Source of the DNA: Bradyrhizobium sp. RD5-C2
GTDB taxonomy: Bacteria > Pseudomonadota > Alphaproteobacteria > Rhizobiales > Xanthobacteraceae
Reading direction: 5' to 3'
DNA length: 64,000 nucleotides
Assembly: GCF_019972155.1 (NCBI RefSeq)
Contig: NZ_BOVL01000021.1
Location: 1-64,000, forward strand
The notes under the pieces are model-generated. The model was given only the letters and a program-made list of their open reading frames with translations, did no database searches and was not told the origin of the DNA. Shown piece by piece: positions 63,341 to 64,000 of the stretch (the first letter of the stretch is position 1; each line of letters starts with the position of its first letter). The translations under genes and the position numbers were made by a program.

Positions 63341-64000
63341 ATGCGTATTCTGTTGGTGGGCATCAACTATGCGCCCGATCTGATCGGCGTTGCGAAATAC
63401 AACACGGAACTCTGTGAGAGCCTTGTGGCCGAAGGGCACGAGGTCAGAGTGATCACTGCGCCGCCCTATTATCCCGCCTGGCGAATCCCGGCCGACTTCG
63501 ATAGCCACTATTTCAGGACCCGGAACGCCAATGGTGTCGAGATCACGCGCACCCCGATATACGTGCCGCGGAAGCCGACGGGTGCGAAGCGGCTGCTGCA
63601 CCATGCCTCGTTTGCGTTGACGAGTGCGCTGCCGATGCTGACGAAGGCGCTCGAATGGCGACCCGACGTCATGCTGTCCACCGCTCCCTCCTTGATGTCG
63701 TCCGCGCTCGTTTCGTTCGTCGCGCGGCGGATCGGTGTGAAGTCCTGGCTCCATGTGCAGGATTTCGAGGTTGATGCCGCCTTTGATCTCGGATTTCTTC
63801 GAAACGGCGCGCTTCGCAGGCTGATGCTGGGGGCCGAATCTCGCATCCTTCGGTCGTTCGACCGGGTATCGTCGATTTCACCGCAGATGGTCGACCGGCT
63901 GCTGGCCAAGGGCGTTCCTGCGGAGCGGACCGTCGAGATCAGAAACTGGATCGACACAAGCGCCATCTTTCCCCGGTCGCGGCAGACAAGGTATCGGCAT
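63341..64000 (+). CDS. WcaI-like glycosyltransferase (truncated by window end)
   Basis: The first 220 codons of a GT4-type glycosyltransferase; no stop is reached, so the gene continues beyond 64000. The N-terminal acceptor domain matches colanic acid WcaI/WbuB proteins (RILLVGINYAPDLIGVAKYN, GHEVRVITAPPYYPAW, then LHVQDFEVDAAFDLGF near 145). WcaI adds fucose in the colanic acid pathway, which fits the fucose synthase directly upstream. The donor-binding half is missing. Confidence 0.87.
   Translation, partial: MRILLVGINYAPDLIGVAKYNTELCESLVAEGHEVRVITAPPYYPAWRIPADFDSHYFRTRNANGVEITRTPIYVPRKPTGAKRLLHHASFALTSALPMLTKALEWRPDVMLSTAPSLMSSALVSFVARRIGVKSWLHVQDFEVDAAFDLGFLRNGALRRLMLGAESRILRSFDRVSSISPQMVDRLLAKGVPAERTVEIRNWIDTSAIFPRSRQTRYRH

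Overview
The window looks like the chromosome of a slow-growing rhizobium, most likely Bradyrhizobium or a close relative. This rests on high GC, a rhizobial-style palindromic intergenic repeat at the left edge, the relatedness of the housekeeping genes, and a large exopolysaccharide (EPS) locus. It is an inference from reading alone, with no database search. I see no rRNA, tRNA, CRISPR array, phage or insertion sequence.

Region 1 (about 0.1-18 kb) is ordinary chromosome. It holds a COG0523/ZigA-type metallochaperone behind a clear Zur box, a DUF2278 protein, HtpG, a metallo-beta-lactamase-fold protein with an N-terminal zinc ribbon, an AraC regulator and a small ECF sigma factor that overlaps a periplasmic L-asparaginase tail to tail. 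It continues with an acyl-CoA dehydrogenase plus TetR regulator, an OpgC-type membrane acyltransferase plus AlaX-type editing protein, an MFS transporter, a YtcJ-type amidohydrolase operon, an HxlR regulator and a HerA-like ATPase that ends at a strong terminator.

Region 2 (about 18-36 kb) is the most unusual part. A 2333-residue surface protein has an N-terminal half of AIDA-type strand-loop-strand repeats and a C-terminal half of ten W-rich repeats of about 108 residues. Directly upstream, in the same operon, is a TibC/Aah-type autotransporter O-heptosyltransferase. A FkbM methyltransferase is divergent from it. Beyond lie HlyD and HlyB type I secretion genes. The adhesin has neither a Sec signal peptide nor an autotransporter barrel, so the locus looks like a glycosylated adhesin exported by type I rather than type V secretion. 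A divergent HExxH metalloprotease carries seven copies of the same W-rich repeat.

Region 3 (about 36-64 kb) is a Wzx/Wzy-type EPS locus. It encodes a polyprenyl-phosphate glycosylphosphotransferase, glycosyltransferases, a FkbM methyltransferase, two Wzy/ligase-like membrane proteins, a flippase, an acyltransferase, a Wzc/ExoP tyrosine autokinase, a Wza-type export lipoprotein, a beta-helix protein, an SGNH esterase-like protein and several small secreted proteins. It also has a GH16 glycanase whose C-terminal module matches the adhesin's, GDP-L-fucose synthase, and a WcaI-like glycosyltransferase cut by the window end. Fucose synthase suggests that the polymer contains fucose. The GH16 enzyme could trim the polymer outside the cell after export through the same type I system. 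The central EPS block (about 43.7-50.7 kb) reads visibly poorer in GC than the flanks, as expected for an exchanged, strain-specific polysaccharide block.
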